A DNA stretch of 20,596 nucleotides from Phallusia fumigata (taxonomy: Eukaryota > Chordata > Ascidiacea > Phlebobranchia > Ascidiidae). The position numbers and the translations under genes are program-made. The notes under the pieces are model-generated. The model saw only the letters and a list, made by a program, of their open reading frames with translations, was not told where the DNA came from and did no database searches. The stretch is from contig QXVZ01034140.1 of NCBI GenBank assembly GCA_008931825.1, positions 1 to 20,596 on the forward strand, in the 5' to 3' direction. Position 1 is the first letter of the stretch. Every line of letters starts with the position of its first letter. This document shows, one piece after another, positions 9,713-18,562 of this stretch.

Positions 9713-11044
9713 AAAAAGTAATGAGTTAAATTTAGTATTTGTTTGGATTTGACAAAATAATTTTGTAACAGTTTTTTGGTCTTTGTGATGTTCCTCTGTT
9801 CAGCAAAACATCTTACTTGCAATGTTTTAAAACAATATGTTGGTTATTGCATTATAAACAACATGTTTTGGTAACAACAACCACATCAATCAAATTATCA
9901 AAGTATGAAAATAGTTTTTAAGCATACGAAAAATTATGCTAAGAATGTTTCATTAAACAACATGAATCTTTAAGTAACACTTATGGTAGTTCGATGCAAA
10001 AAACTACTTTAAACATGCTATAAGAAAACCAGGGTCTGCACAATTTGAAATAGTTTAAAACAATTTTTAAAGCAACATTTTTGCATCCTTTTAGGTTGGT
10101 CTGGTTTCCTTTGTGGTTGATGTTGTGTTGTTACACTTGCATTTTCATTAAACGTCCTCATAGATAACATGATTTAATGTGTCCAGTAATGCATTTACAG
10201 AAACAGAAAACATCCTAACAAGATACAAACATTTGCTGATATGACAACTTGTTTAAAAGAAAAAGTCTGCACCATCGGAGATCGGGCAAAAATTTGTATT
10301 ACAAACAGCAACACATAAGAAGTAATGAGAGTATCATGACATAGTTGGATATATGCAACATTAGCAAAAATTAGGTGCAACTTGCAACATTAATTGCGCA
10401 ACTTGTCTACATTAGTGGTTTTATCTGGTTGCAAAAAAGGTAGTTGATTCCCTGACTTGGGCCTTTTACTTACAAAAGTTTTTTACACCTTCCACATTAA
10501 AATAATGTCCACATGCTTGACATTGAAAAGAAAATGGCACTTGGTTACAAAAGGTGTAGATTGGCCCAAAATATTATAAAACTTGGATTCAATATTCTGG
10601 ATTTAAAAACTATTCTAGAATAGCCAGTTATTCTGCCTTGAACATCCCTAATTTGTTGTTGCAGATTAGGTTAACTGTGGCAAATTCCAGTTTTTTTGCT
10701 AGTACATTCTTTTTGATGAGGATTGGCTGAATTAACGCTTTCGAACAATTCACACTTCTGAAAGCGTTTGAAAATTTTAGTCAATACTTCATGCATTAAA
10801 AATATTCCGGATGCAATTTCTTGCAAATACCTATTAAACACCAACATCTCTCATAACAATTTTTTATCGAAAAAATATTCTGTAGAAAACTTCCCGACTT
10901 AAAATTGTATAGAAAACTTCCCGTCTGGTTATATACTGCTATTGAATAATTGTTGAACAAAAACAACAAAAACCAACACACTTTTTGCGCCAAAACCGGG
11001 GATTACCCTGAATGATAAGCTTCATTGCACACATGGAACTCATA
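9713..11044. other. Intergenic region upstream of MTBP
   Basis: This is AT-rich DNA with no supported gene on either strand. It should include the MTBP promoter. Near its right end, around 11031-11046, ACATGGAACTCATAGG resembles the diverged repeat seen at 19213-19225. Confidence 0.4.
10884..10924. repeat. Short direct repeat, 27-bp period
   Basis: TAGAAAACTTCCCG occurs at 10884-10897 and again at 10911-10924. There are only two copies, so it is probably a small replication-slippage duplication. Confidence 0.6.
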
Positions 11045-11052
11045 GGTTAAAG
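11045..11052. repeat. 8-bp target-site duplication, left copy (outer element)
   Basis: GGTTAAAG directly precedes the CAGTG end and is repeated exactly at 12980-12987 after the other end. Confidence 0.92.
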
Positions 11053-11066
11053 CAGTGATTCCCGAC

Positions 11067-12286
11067 TAGTGATGTCAACCGCGCCGCGCAAGCGACCGCG
11101 TAAATTTTTGAGTAAATTTCCGCGTACGGCCGCGTCCAAAAAAACTATCGTTGCCGCGTGGACGCTGCACACAGCGCAATTTTCTTTTATTATGTTGTAT
11201 ACAGTTAAAAAATTATAACATGTACCCAGGTTTATTACGTTTTTCTGTCTTGAATGTTTTATACACCAGCACTAGCGCAGAGTGCAACTAAAAATGGGGC
11301 AACTCTAAAATACGCAATCTACGCAATCCACGCAATCTACGCAATCTGTTTTAATTTGAAGCAATTTGAGTAGATTAGGCACACAGCCTGGTTTAGTTCA
11401 ACCTCATCAGATTAGGCACCCAGTCTAGGAACATGATGCTCAGGTTAGGCGCGCATTCTGTACAAACTAAACGCAATTCAGGCAAAAGCCTGATATAACT
11501 TAACGCAATCTGGAATGCCCAAGTGTGCGTAGATTGCGTATTTTAAAGTTACCCTGCCTAACTTGGGCATTCCAGATTGTGTTGAATTAAACCAAGATGT
11601 GTGCCTAATCCATTCAACTTGGCTGGATTGCTTTGAATTAGACTAGATTGCGTGGATCGCGTAGATTGCGTAGATTGCGTATTTTAGAGTTGCCCCTAAA
11701 AATGTATATTATGAGAGTTTTATCATTCATAACAAAGGTAGACAACTCAAGACAAGGCATAAGTCAAGTCAATATTTGTTAAATATACATCTTTGTATTT
11801 AACAAAATGTCTAAAAATCCAAACCATTGGAACTCTTTTATTGTGGTGCAACAGGCAATGTTTAAATTAAAGGGCACTCAATTGATGTAAGGACAAATGT
11901 CCAATAATGCAAATGTCTTAAACATGTTTACAAATAGTGTGTGGTAAAACATTTAGTTGGTTAATTTATTTCGAATTCATGATTTGGCAAATTTTGTGGA
12001 ATTTGTTTAGTTGTTGCTCAGATGTATTACATATACTGTTTAACCATTTCAGGCAAACTAGTTTCTTTGTAAGTTGAAACATTGAAATGATTTATGTTTA
12101 TTGTTGCATGTTCTACATTGCAGGTTTTGGGGCTGATATAGAGGTTTATGGTATAATATTATTTGCAGTGCGGTGAGGTGTAAACAAAACTTTTGTAAAA
12201 ATTTGCGGTTCTGGTGCGGTTTGCGAACAGTTTGGAATTTCGCAGTGCGGACAAATTTCATAATTTTTCTGTCCGCGACATCACTA
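11067..12286. mobile_element. Second hAT-like element nested inside the first
   Basis: The ends are TAGTGATGTC (11067-11076) and its exact inverse GACATCACTA (12277-12286). They are flanked by an 8-bp duplication of the outer element's own sequence, TTCCCGAC (11059-11066) and TTCCCAAC (12287-12294), with one mismatch. Both subterminal regions are rich in CCGC/GCGG and contain CGC(G)TAAATTTTT-type motifs pointing inward. About 820 bp remain once the third element is removed. No transposase frame was found; the minus-strand frame at 12058-12423 has no recognisable domain. Confidence 0.88.
11297..11695. mobile_element. Innermost long-TIR element with 9-bp target-site duplication
   Basis: GGGCAACTCTAAAATACGC starts the element and its inverse ends it, within a perfect 9-bp duplication CTAAAAATG (11288-11296 and 11696-11704). 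The inverted ends extend for about 90 bp with moderate divergence and open with a 9-bp tandem motif, ACGCAATCT/C, repeated about four times. A 19-20 bp internal inverted repeat lies at 11504-11523 and 11562-11581. A third copy of the terminal motif (about 11529-11554) lies in its loop, so the element may itself be composite. A 9-bp duplication with long TIRs fits a Mutator-like MITE; a Merlin-like one is the alternative. It is non-coding. Confidence 0.85.
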
Positions 12287-12979
12287 TTCCCAACCTGTTT
12301 GTGGTTGCGTACCACTCGGAGGTAAAACAATTTCGACGCGTACCACCTAGTTCGAGAAAAACGTAATTTCGATCTGATAACTATTTTATTTCCTGAATCG
12401 AATACTATCAGATACGAAAGCAACGAAAAACGTAGTTCAAACTAATGGGCGATGCGGGGCACAACTTTGCTTACTACGCACCGGAAATCATGTCCGGGGG
12501 CGGCAAGGCGAATCCTACTTTATATTCGTTAATGCAAAAATGAACCTGTTTGCACTCCCATGTGGAGGGGAAAGTCAAATCGCGCGAGATGTTAGTGTTG
12601 GATACGAACAGGTCATTTTAAGCCATAAATTTGTTGGGGAACATTCCTGTGCATTGCCACTGCAGTAACCCACTTTCACAGTAGATAAAAGCAATTGCAG
12701 ACGCATTAATATTGCCTTTCTTATCTTAATAATTAAATGATTTTGAGACACTGACATATTGTTCATAAAAGGTTGTTGGCCATCGTACTTTTGCACTTTA
12801 AATAGACCAGTTGAGTGTTACAGAGTAACCTAGCGGATGAAGTAACAAACATTTTGAGATCACTTACAATTTTTTGTTAATTCGAACTATATCCACAAAC
12901 TACAAAAGGTGCTCGTGTACCACCTGGAATGCCGCCGCGTACCACTAGCGGTACGCGTACCACCGGTTGGGAAACACTG

Positions 12980-12987
12980 GGTTAAAG
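12980..12987. repeat. 8-bp target-site duplication, right copy (outer element)
   Basis: This is an exact GGTTAAAG, identical to the left copy. It shows that the element ends are intact and the insertion is fairly recent. Confidence 0.92.
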
Positions 12988-13086
12988 AATACGACAAAGA
13001 AAAATTATCAACAACAAAAACACTACCTCGAAACATAGATACTACATACAGCTCGAAACTCAAATATAAAAGGGGACAAAATTTTT

Positions 13087-15264
13087 TTACAGTTTTGACC
13101 GAGACCTAATTCCGGTTAGTTCCATTGTCACATTCCACAGTTTTTCGGCAACATCGTCGTCCTTTGCTGCGTCTGACACTTCGGCCACATGGCAATCGCT
13201 AAAACAAGTATTAGATTAGGCTAACCAAGGTTTACGAAAACATCTGCATGTAACAAACCTAAAATACTTTCCAGAGACATGAGACAGTTCCGGGGCAATG
13301 GAGCAATAAATAGAACTTTGGGCCCCGTGTTCTGGACTTTTCCAGTTTAAGATCCAGTTTAACCCGGGAATTCTAGTGGCATTAAAAACGAAATACCACA
13401 TTAGACTTCCCGCAGTTGTGTCCACTCGGCGTAAGATCCCAGTCTTTACTATTCCAGGATGGATACAATTGGCTGTTACTCCAGTGCCTGAATTCACATT
13501 CAAATATTTTGTTGGGAAAGAAGGTTTACTGTAGCCTGCTTTGGCCAGGTTAATTTTCTTTTTGACCTTTGGTTGGAATTATTTAATGACGTCATACAGC
13601 CATGTGCCAAAAATGATCTGGTCAATACTGTGTCGCTGTTTTGAGCAAGGTTGGCAATACACGCTACGGTACGTTGCAAAATCCTCGAAGGCTATAGTAC
13701 GGTTTTAAGCATTGTGCAACTTGGCAAAGAAGATCCCAAATGCACATTTTATTTTTAAAGTGTGTAGCAATTGTATGCATATATATTTGTATGCCGAAGC
13801 TGCTTTGTTTTTTAGTAAATTTTGAAAAAAGTACATTTGTATTGGGACAAGACCTAACTTACACAACAATTCTTTGGTATTCAACTTTTGGTCACAAACG
13901 TGAGTGCAACAACGACCAACCTTTTAAAATTTTTGCCAAGTGTCTTGTAAAGAGTATGAGACTCAGTTTACTGTTTGCATAGGCTTTCATGGGTCTGTAA
14001 TCACGGGTGCAGTTCAAATCGTCGAAGTCGATGTGTCCAAGTAAATGAGATACGGAGGAAACTGTAACGATTCGACTCGGTGCGCTTTTCTGGACAAAAA
14101 CATTTTTGTATTTTAAAGGGTCTGGGGTTTGATTCCCAACCGAAGAGCCCTCTATGATTTCCTCAGCCACATACTTGTTAGCGTAAATGTGTTTTGTGAA
14201 ATGCACTAACTTGCATGAAGTGTCAAACTTTTTTATGTGGGTGTTTGCAGAGATAAACAAACATTGCGGGAGGAATCAAATACAGCTTACAGTTACAGCA
14301 CATGGCCCAATACCAATGTCATATAAGACGTCGTACCTTGAGCAAATCAAGTAGCAAATTCGTGAGTAGAAAATGGCCAACGTAATTGACACCAAATTGT
14401 GTTTCGATTCCGTCAGCAGTTTTTCCTTCAGGACCCATCATTATTCCTAAATTATTGAAGCAAAAAGTAACATGTAATATGACAGTGGTTACAATCGTTT
14501 TCGAAAAGTAACAAAGTCCAAGACGCACCAATACACATAAAAGATATAGTGTGCCTGTGGTTATTGCGGAATTACCACCGGCAATGTGAATGTGATCTTG
14601 ATAAGAAACAATGTAAAGCGAAGTTACCTTGCGAACTATATCTTAAAAGTTTTAGATTTGTAAAATCGGTAATGTTTGATAATAAATGGTCAAAACCTGC
14701 ATTGTTGATGAGTATGTCAAGCCTCTCTTCTGTTGAATTTATGTCTTCGGCAAACCTTCTTACCGAAGCTAATGAGGAAAGGTCAAGCATTTTTACAACA
14801 ACCATTTCTGCCGAACATCCCGATTTTTTGATGATCTGATGAGCACAGTTTATAATTAGTGATCTAACTTGATCGAATTCGTCCAAACGTCGCCAATGCC
14901 AAAGCTTAAGTGTTAAGTAGTGACCGGAGGCCACGACATAAGTGGTCAAGTCTATACAGTCCCTGACCTAAACCACACAAAAGTGAACTTTACAAAACAT
15001 TTCAATGCTAAAGTAAAGCCGTTTCTTGGTAGGCATACCTATGCATTCGTAACAGCGTTGTTGTACCTTAGCTCTTGCTTCTTGTGCCTTCTCAGCATTT
15101 CGACAGGCAATAATAACTTTTGCTCCACGTTTCACAAGATCAACAGCTGTCCAGTAACCGATTCCCGTGTTCGCACCAGTTATTATCACTGTTTTACCGC
15201 ACAACTTCACATCGCAACGAACCCAGCTACCGCGAGCGCTAACTGGTTTAGGAATGTCATCCAT
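13087..15264 (-). CDS. RDH11-14-like short-chain dehydrogenase, gene 3 (complete)
   Basis: This is a complete NADP(H)-type SDR of the retinol dehydrogenase 11-14 group. Exons are 15264-15067, 14835-14697, 14446-14337, 14089-13921, 13487-13259 and 13198-13087 (TAA), with phases 0,1,0,1,2. Together they make 957 nt, or 318 residues, close to human RDH12 (316). Motifs are TGANTGIG (29-36), NNAG (110-113), the catalytic Ser in TVSS (S161), YANSK (Y186, K190), [18 protein letters not shown] and [10 protein letters not shown]. Exon 3 has GVNYVGHF where the relatives have [16 protein letters not shown]. The chosen start gives the same short lead as genes 1 and 2. The frame stays open to an ATG at 15390, and that extension contains a hydrophobic run (about TLGTPCFVFCRGNLVFAF) that could act as a membrane anchor. 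A hAT insertion begins about 100 bp past the stop and may fall in the 3' UTR. Confidence 0.92.
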
Positions 15265-15390
15265 TGCAACTTTATCAAGCCTGCTCTCAAATGCAAACAC
15301 TAAATTCCCACGACAAAAAACAAAACATGGGGTTCCCAATGTCAGAGCTAAACGCTTCGCTTTGGCTGCCGCACCTTGATTAACAGTCAC

Positions 15391-15869
15391 GTATGAGTTT
15401 TTGTGAAATTTCAGTTCTCATAAATTTGACATTATTATCAGAAGTAGTAAAAAGGCCAGCCATATTTCCGGGAAATAACGCCAGTTCAAACTTGTACTGT
15501 TTGCCCACAAATGTTTACACAAAGCCGGTCTAGGACAATGATCGCATACTAACCGGCATACGTGCGTGCCGACCTACTTGTCAATTCTCGATGGATACTG
15601 TATTGGAGTAATGTTTTTAATTAAGCTGCAGTACTAACAAACAATCGTTCCATAATGTAACAAAGCGACTGAAACGCATCAGTCAAACTACCGGGTTTGC
15701 TATAGTGACAATCTGCGGTCGTACACACTATTTCATGAAACCGTAAAGTGTATAGTAAAGTTATGTAACGGCGGCCTTGTATTGATACAAACTCCTTTGG
15801 CTGGATAAAAAACAAGGAAACAACCTGATTTCTGATATTATGTAATTTAAAAAAGTAACTTGGAATCAC
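15391..15869. other. Intergenic upstream of RDH gene 3
   Basis: This is the promoter side of gene 3 and of the divergent small gene at 16018. The 82-codon minus-strand frame at 15621-15869 has no recognisable features. Nothing else could be supported. Confidence 0.35.
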
Positions 15870-16005
15870 CGGCGCCCCGTAGGCGCAGAGGACGCGGTGG
15901 TCATGTGACGCCGCCAGATTTTTCAGGCACGTTGGTGGCCACCCCTGGTGTTACATCTCCACGTTCATTTTCCCGCCACTATCTGTGTTGCAACATGTCA
16001 TGTAA
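15870..16005 (+). promoter_or_regulatory. GC-rich promoter-like stretch ahead of the 71-residue membrane-protein gene
   Basis: This block is markedly richer in G+C and CpG than its surroundings. It includes a GTCATGTGAC E-box-like site near 15899-15908 and several short palindromes (GGCGCCCCGTAGGCGC, GGTGGCCACC). Its position just before the ATG at 16018 suggests a promoter. There is no TATA box. Two upstream ATGs precede the start: a six-codon uORF at 15995-16015, and an ATG-TAA pair at 16000-16005. Confidence 0.35.
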
Positions 16006-16017
16006 TTGGAGGTAACA

Positions 16018-16434
16018 ATGTCCACAGTGAGTTTATTGAGTAATTATCCTACAACGACTACGTGAGCTGTTTACAGCAAGTTACTTTTGGTAAGCCTGCT
16101 ACATGTGCATTTTATTAGGTGAACATTAACGGTAACTGGAACTGTATTGAATCTTTAGATTGCAAAATCTTTTGATTGCTGTAGAAACTCGTCACTCCTG
16201 TGTCGCAAAATAGTTGGTGAGTTTTTGATTGATAACTTTGTTCAAAAGTTCTTTGTTGTCTAATTTGGTTTCGTTACTGTTTTAGAAAACCGTCGCCATT
16301 GCTACCGCTGCTGCCGATTTGCTTGTTTGATGGTTGCCATTGTTGTTGCTTTGACGCCATTAAACCAAGGTTTGGAAGTGTCGTCTTCAGTCGGAAAAGG
16401 GCAGAACGTGTTTAAACGTGACAAACCCCTTTGA
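16018..16434 (+). CDS. Small cysteine-rich single-pass membrane protein (71 residues, three exons), unrecognised
   Basis: Exons are 16018-16026 (three codons), 16159-16216 and 16286-16434 (TGA). Introns of 132 and 69 bp have strong borders (GTGAGT…ATCTTTAG; GTGAGT…TTACTGTTTTAG), and the phases agree (0, then 1). The protein starts MSTIAKSFDCC and has six Cys in residues 10-32, with an Arg/His/Cys-rich stretch (RRHCYRCCR, 25-33). A hydrophobic segment (about 34-47, FACLMVAIVVALTP) follows, then a polar tail ending FKRDKPL. The Cys-rich basic half before the span suggests a cytosolic, possibly acylated, N-terminus. An in-frame stop precedes the ATG. AATAAA lies at 16540-16545. I do not recognise the family. 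The signals are consistent with each other, but no homology supports the gene. Confidence 0.5.
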
Positions 16435-16539
16435 TGCTCAGCCTTGCAGGTCGGCCGTTCAGAGTTACGGCGTTTATGACGTCAAATTCACAATTCTTAA
16501 AGCCCCTCGCATTGTTGCATTACTATCCCATTATACAGC

Positions 16540-16545
16540 AATAAA
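16540..16545 (+). terminator. Polyadenylation signal AATAAA for the small membrane-protein gene
   Basis: A canonical AATAAA lies 106 bases after the TGA at 16434, on the same strand and within the usual range. It supports the model at 16018-16434. Confidence 0.45.
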
Positions 16546-17437
16546 CGATAATTGCAAAGCATAATACTACAATATTTAATTTAACGCTTTGTTGTCTCAA
16601 TCAAGTCCTAAAACGCTGCACAGAATAGTTTTTGATCAACATATATTAGGCTACAACAAAACAATTTTGACAAAGATTGGGAACTAAAGCACGTGTGATT
16701 ACGCATATGACGTACCACGTTGCATTCGTTACCTTGGATTACATTTTGCTGACGTGCTATTTTAAGACTGTTTAAAGCTTTTGTGACTTTACGCGTAGTT
16801 ACCTGTGCCACTGTCAGGATTTATTTTAGTTTAGTTCTACTATGTATCTGATGAAACAGTGTTCTTTTTTATCATGTAAGCGAAAGTAGTACCAACCCAA
16901 CATGCTCTTTCATAAAGTGTTGTCGTGTGTGTTGGATTGGAATACTGCGAAATGTCGTTGTGCAAATTTGTGACATAACAATAGATTGTGTGGTGACTTA
17001 TTCCATCTTGAAATCTTGGTAAATCGGTGCCTATGTGGCAGTCGTTAGTTATATTGAGTAAGTGAAACGCAAGAAGGTTGTGCACCCCTGCAATAGTTAG
17101 GTGTACCATATTATTATCCGAACACAGGGACAACATAAACATTAAGTACACGCATAAATAATTGTTACAAACATGCATCTGACCATGATCTGTTAAAGCC
17201 TTGTTTGTTCTAATTTTTCACGGAGGGCGAATCCCGTGCCAGGAAGAGCGCTTCAGTCCATTCGACCAGGCGAGCGCTTGCCTTTCAAATTCCTGTTGGC
17301 TGTTCTTTATCTGGGTCTCGAGGCCCTCATGTGTCTGTGTCGCCTTACTAAACTATTCGTTTATTTGGAGTTTAGGAACGTGAAGAAGAGCGCAGTTTGA
17401 ATCGCACAACAAAAAACGTTTAAAACAACTAGAATAC
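16546..17437. other. Unassigned region
   Basis: This holds a 112-codon minus-strand open frame (16840-17178) and a GC-richer patch near 17220-17345, neither with a recognisable motif. I see no gene that can be supported. Confidence 0.35.
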
Positions 17438-17481
17438 TATAAAAGCCGCCCTAGTTATAACACCGAAAAGTTCGCGCGAAC
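17438..17481 (+). promoter_or_regulatory. TATA-like box followed by an E2F-like palindrome
   Basis: TATAAAAG at 17438-17445 is followed 24 bases later by GTTCGCGCGAAC (17470-17481), a perfect 12-bp palindrome containing the E2F-type core TTCGCGCGAA. A second similar core, TCGCGCGAAAA, lies at 17699-17709. No downstream coding frame was found, so the function is conjectural. Confidence 0.2.
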
Positions 17482-18040
17482 AACAACATACAAAACCACA
17501 CTTAAGCAAAGCGCAGCAACGAGATTTACCGAAGGGATGCTGGGGATGCACCAACCACAAATTAGCGCGAGGTTGTTACTGCAACTTAGCATATCCAGGA
17601 GTGTGACTTAGTCAAGAGGAATGCGTCACGGAAAAAATATAGGTGTGCAGAAAATGTAAAGGAACCGTAAAAGTAATGACGTAAGGTTAAATAGTTAATC
17701 GCGCGAAAAGCTAACAGAATAAACAACTAGGAATATCGATGTACAAACAACAGAAGTGATAAACGCAAGTGAAAGCGAGAATAAAAAAAAATATAACACA
17801 GCAAAATCAAAATGCAAAGATTTATACAGTACTGGGCCTGAATAACAGACTGGACAACGGTAATTTGTTGTAAAAACAGAGTTTATAAAAACGCACTGAA
17901 AGCGTAACTGGCCAAAAAGCCCTACTCTAGCTGTGGAAGTCATAATTGCTGTACATTTTGTAAAATAGTCTTTTGTTAGTGTAATTAATGTTTATTCAAA
18001 ATTCTTGACCAACTGTGATGCATTGTTTTTGTGGTCTCGG
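17482..18040. other. Unassigned region
   Basis: No gene could be supported. The minus-strand frame at 17695-17943 encodes a partly hydrophobic peptide without family features and has no clear splice signals. Confidence 0.3.
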
Positions 18041-18056
18041 TTTCTATTTGAATAAG
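18041..18056 (+). other. 16-mer matching the Ciona spliced leader at 15 of 16 positions
   Basis: The sequence TTTCTATTTGAATAAG differs only in the first base from the Ciona trans-spliced leader as I recall it (ATTCTATTTGAATAAG). The next bases are ATATTA, not a GT donor, so this is not an intact SL RNA gene. It could be the 5' end of a retrocopied trans-spliced mRNA, a dead SL gene, or chance. Confidence 0.35.
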
Positions 18057-18157
18057 ATATTAAACAAACAGTACCAAGTGCACACCTGTGAAAGGGTTTT
18101 AGGATTCTGTCACTAAGTTAAAAAGTCATAAACTCCATAACTTGCCAAAGCTTTGTA

Positions 18158-18271
18158 CCGGGGTTTGGCAAACTACAGCCAGCAATATCTTTTTTTCTGT
18201 CCCGCTGGATCCTATTAAACCTACTTAACATTTCCGGGATTAGGAAAAGTGCCTCAAACCACAATCCCCAG
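18158..18271. mobile_element. Possible TA-flanked mini-element
   Basis: The ends CCGGGGTTTG and CAATCCCCAG form an imperfect inverted repeat, and TA flanks each side (18156-18157 and 18272-18273), as for Tc1/mariner-type insertions. The 114-bp length fits a tiny MITE, but the matched ends are short. Confidence 0.25.
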
Positions 18272-18427
18272 TATGAGGCGTGTCAGAATTAAAAAAAAAC
18301 TGTGGTTATAAAAGACAGTTTTATTACAAAATGGTACTGGGTCACAGTAATGGACAAATATGGCTTGCCCGTGCCTGAACCGTTTTACGATGCCAAAGAA
18401 AAGAGATGGAGAGTCCAACAAATTTTA

Positions 18428-18562
18428 TTTCGAAGAGCAAACTTCTAGTCAAACAGGGCTTGCTTGGGGACGCTCGTTAAGGTGTAAATCAAGTTTTAGC
18501 TCATATGACGCGCGTTTATGATCGCAAACCACCGGTGGTAAAAGATAAAAGTGATTCGCTTT
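18428..18562 (+). repeat. Diverged interspersed repeat, copy 1
   Basis: It aligns with 19207-19316 by eye. Shared blocks in the same order are TTTTATTTCGAA, CTCGTTAAGGTGTAAATC, TTTAGCTC, GCGTTTATGATCGCAA, CACCGGTGG and AAAGATAAAAGT. The two copies are clearly related but heavily diverged, consistent with an old dispersed element. Confidence 0.5.

Larger units (their letters stand above)
11053..12979. mobile_element. Outer hAT-like non-autonomous DNA transposon (interrupted by a second element)
   Basis: The element begins CAGTGATTCCC and ends GGGAAACACTG, inverted ends matching at all but one position. It is flanked by a perfect 8-bp target-site duplication GGTTAAAG (11045-11052 and 12980-12987), the hallmark of hAT elements. 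With the nested insert removed (11067-12294) it is about 699 bp and its left end reads CAGTGATTCCCAACCTG-like, matching the right end CAGTGTTTCCCAACCGG. GCGTACCAC recurs in one orientation at 12307, 12338, 12937 and 12955, probably subterminal transposase-binding repeats. GGTACGCGTACC (12950-12961) is a perfect palindrome. No transposase is present, so it must be mobilised in trans. It sits about 100 bp beyond the stop of RDH gene 3. Confidence 0.9.

Noticed and set aside
12058..12423. 121-codon minus-strand open frame across the second/outer element boundary
   Set aside because: It crosses the end of the inner transposon at 12286 and shows no transposase motif, so it is a chance frame.
14108..14143. 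GGTTTGATTCC resembles a tRNA T-arm (B box), and similar strings occur near 1345 and 17227
   Set aside because: No matching A box, anticodon arm or acceptor stem could be folded around any of them. They are at most SINE debris or chance.
16078..16090. A 13-nt string between CTGTTTACAG and GTAAGC that could be a microexon of the 71-residue gene
   Set aside because: Including it shifts the frame and brings an early stop (TTT TGA) in the next exon. Skipping it keeps all phases consistent.
16840..17178. 112-codon minus-strand open frame
   Set aside because: No family features, no splice or polyadenylation context, and an irregular composition. It is not supported as a gene.
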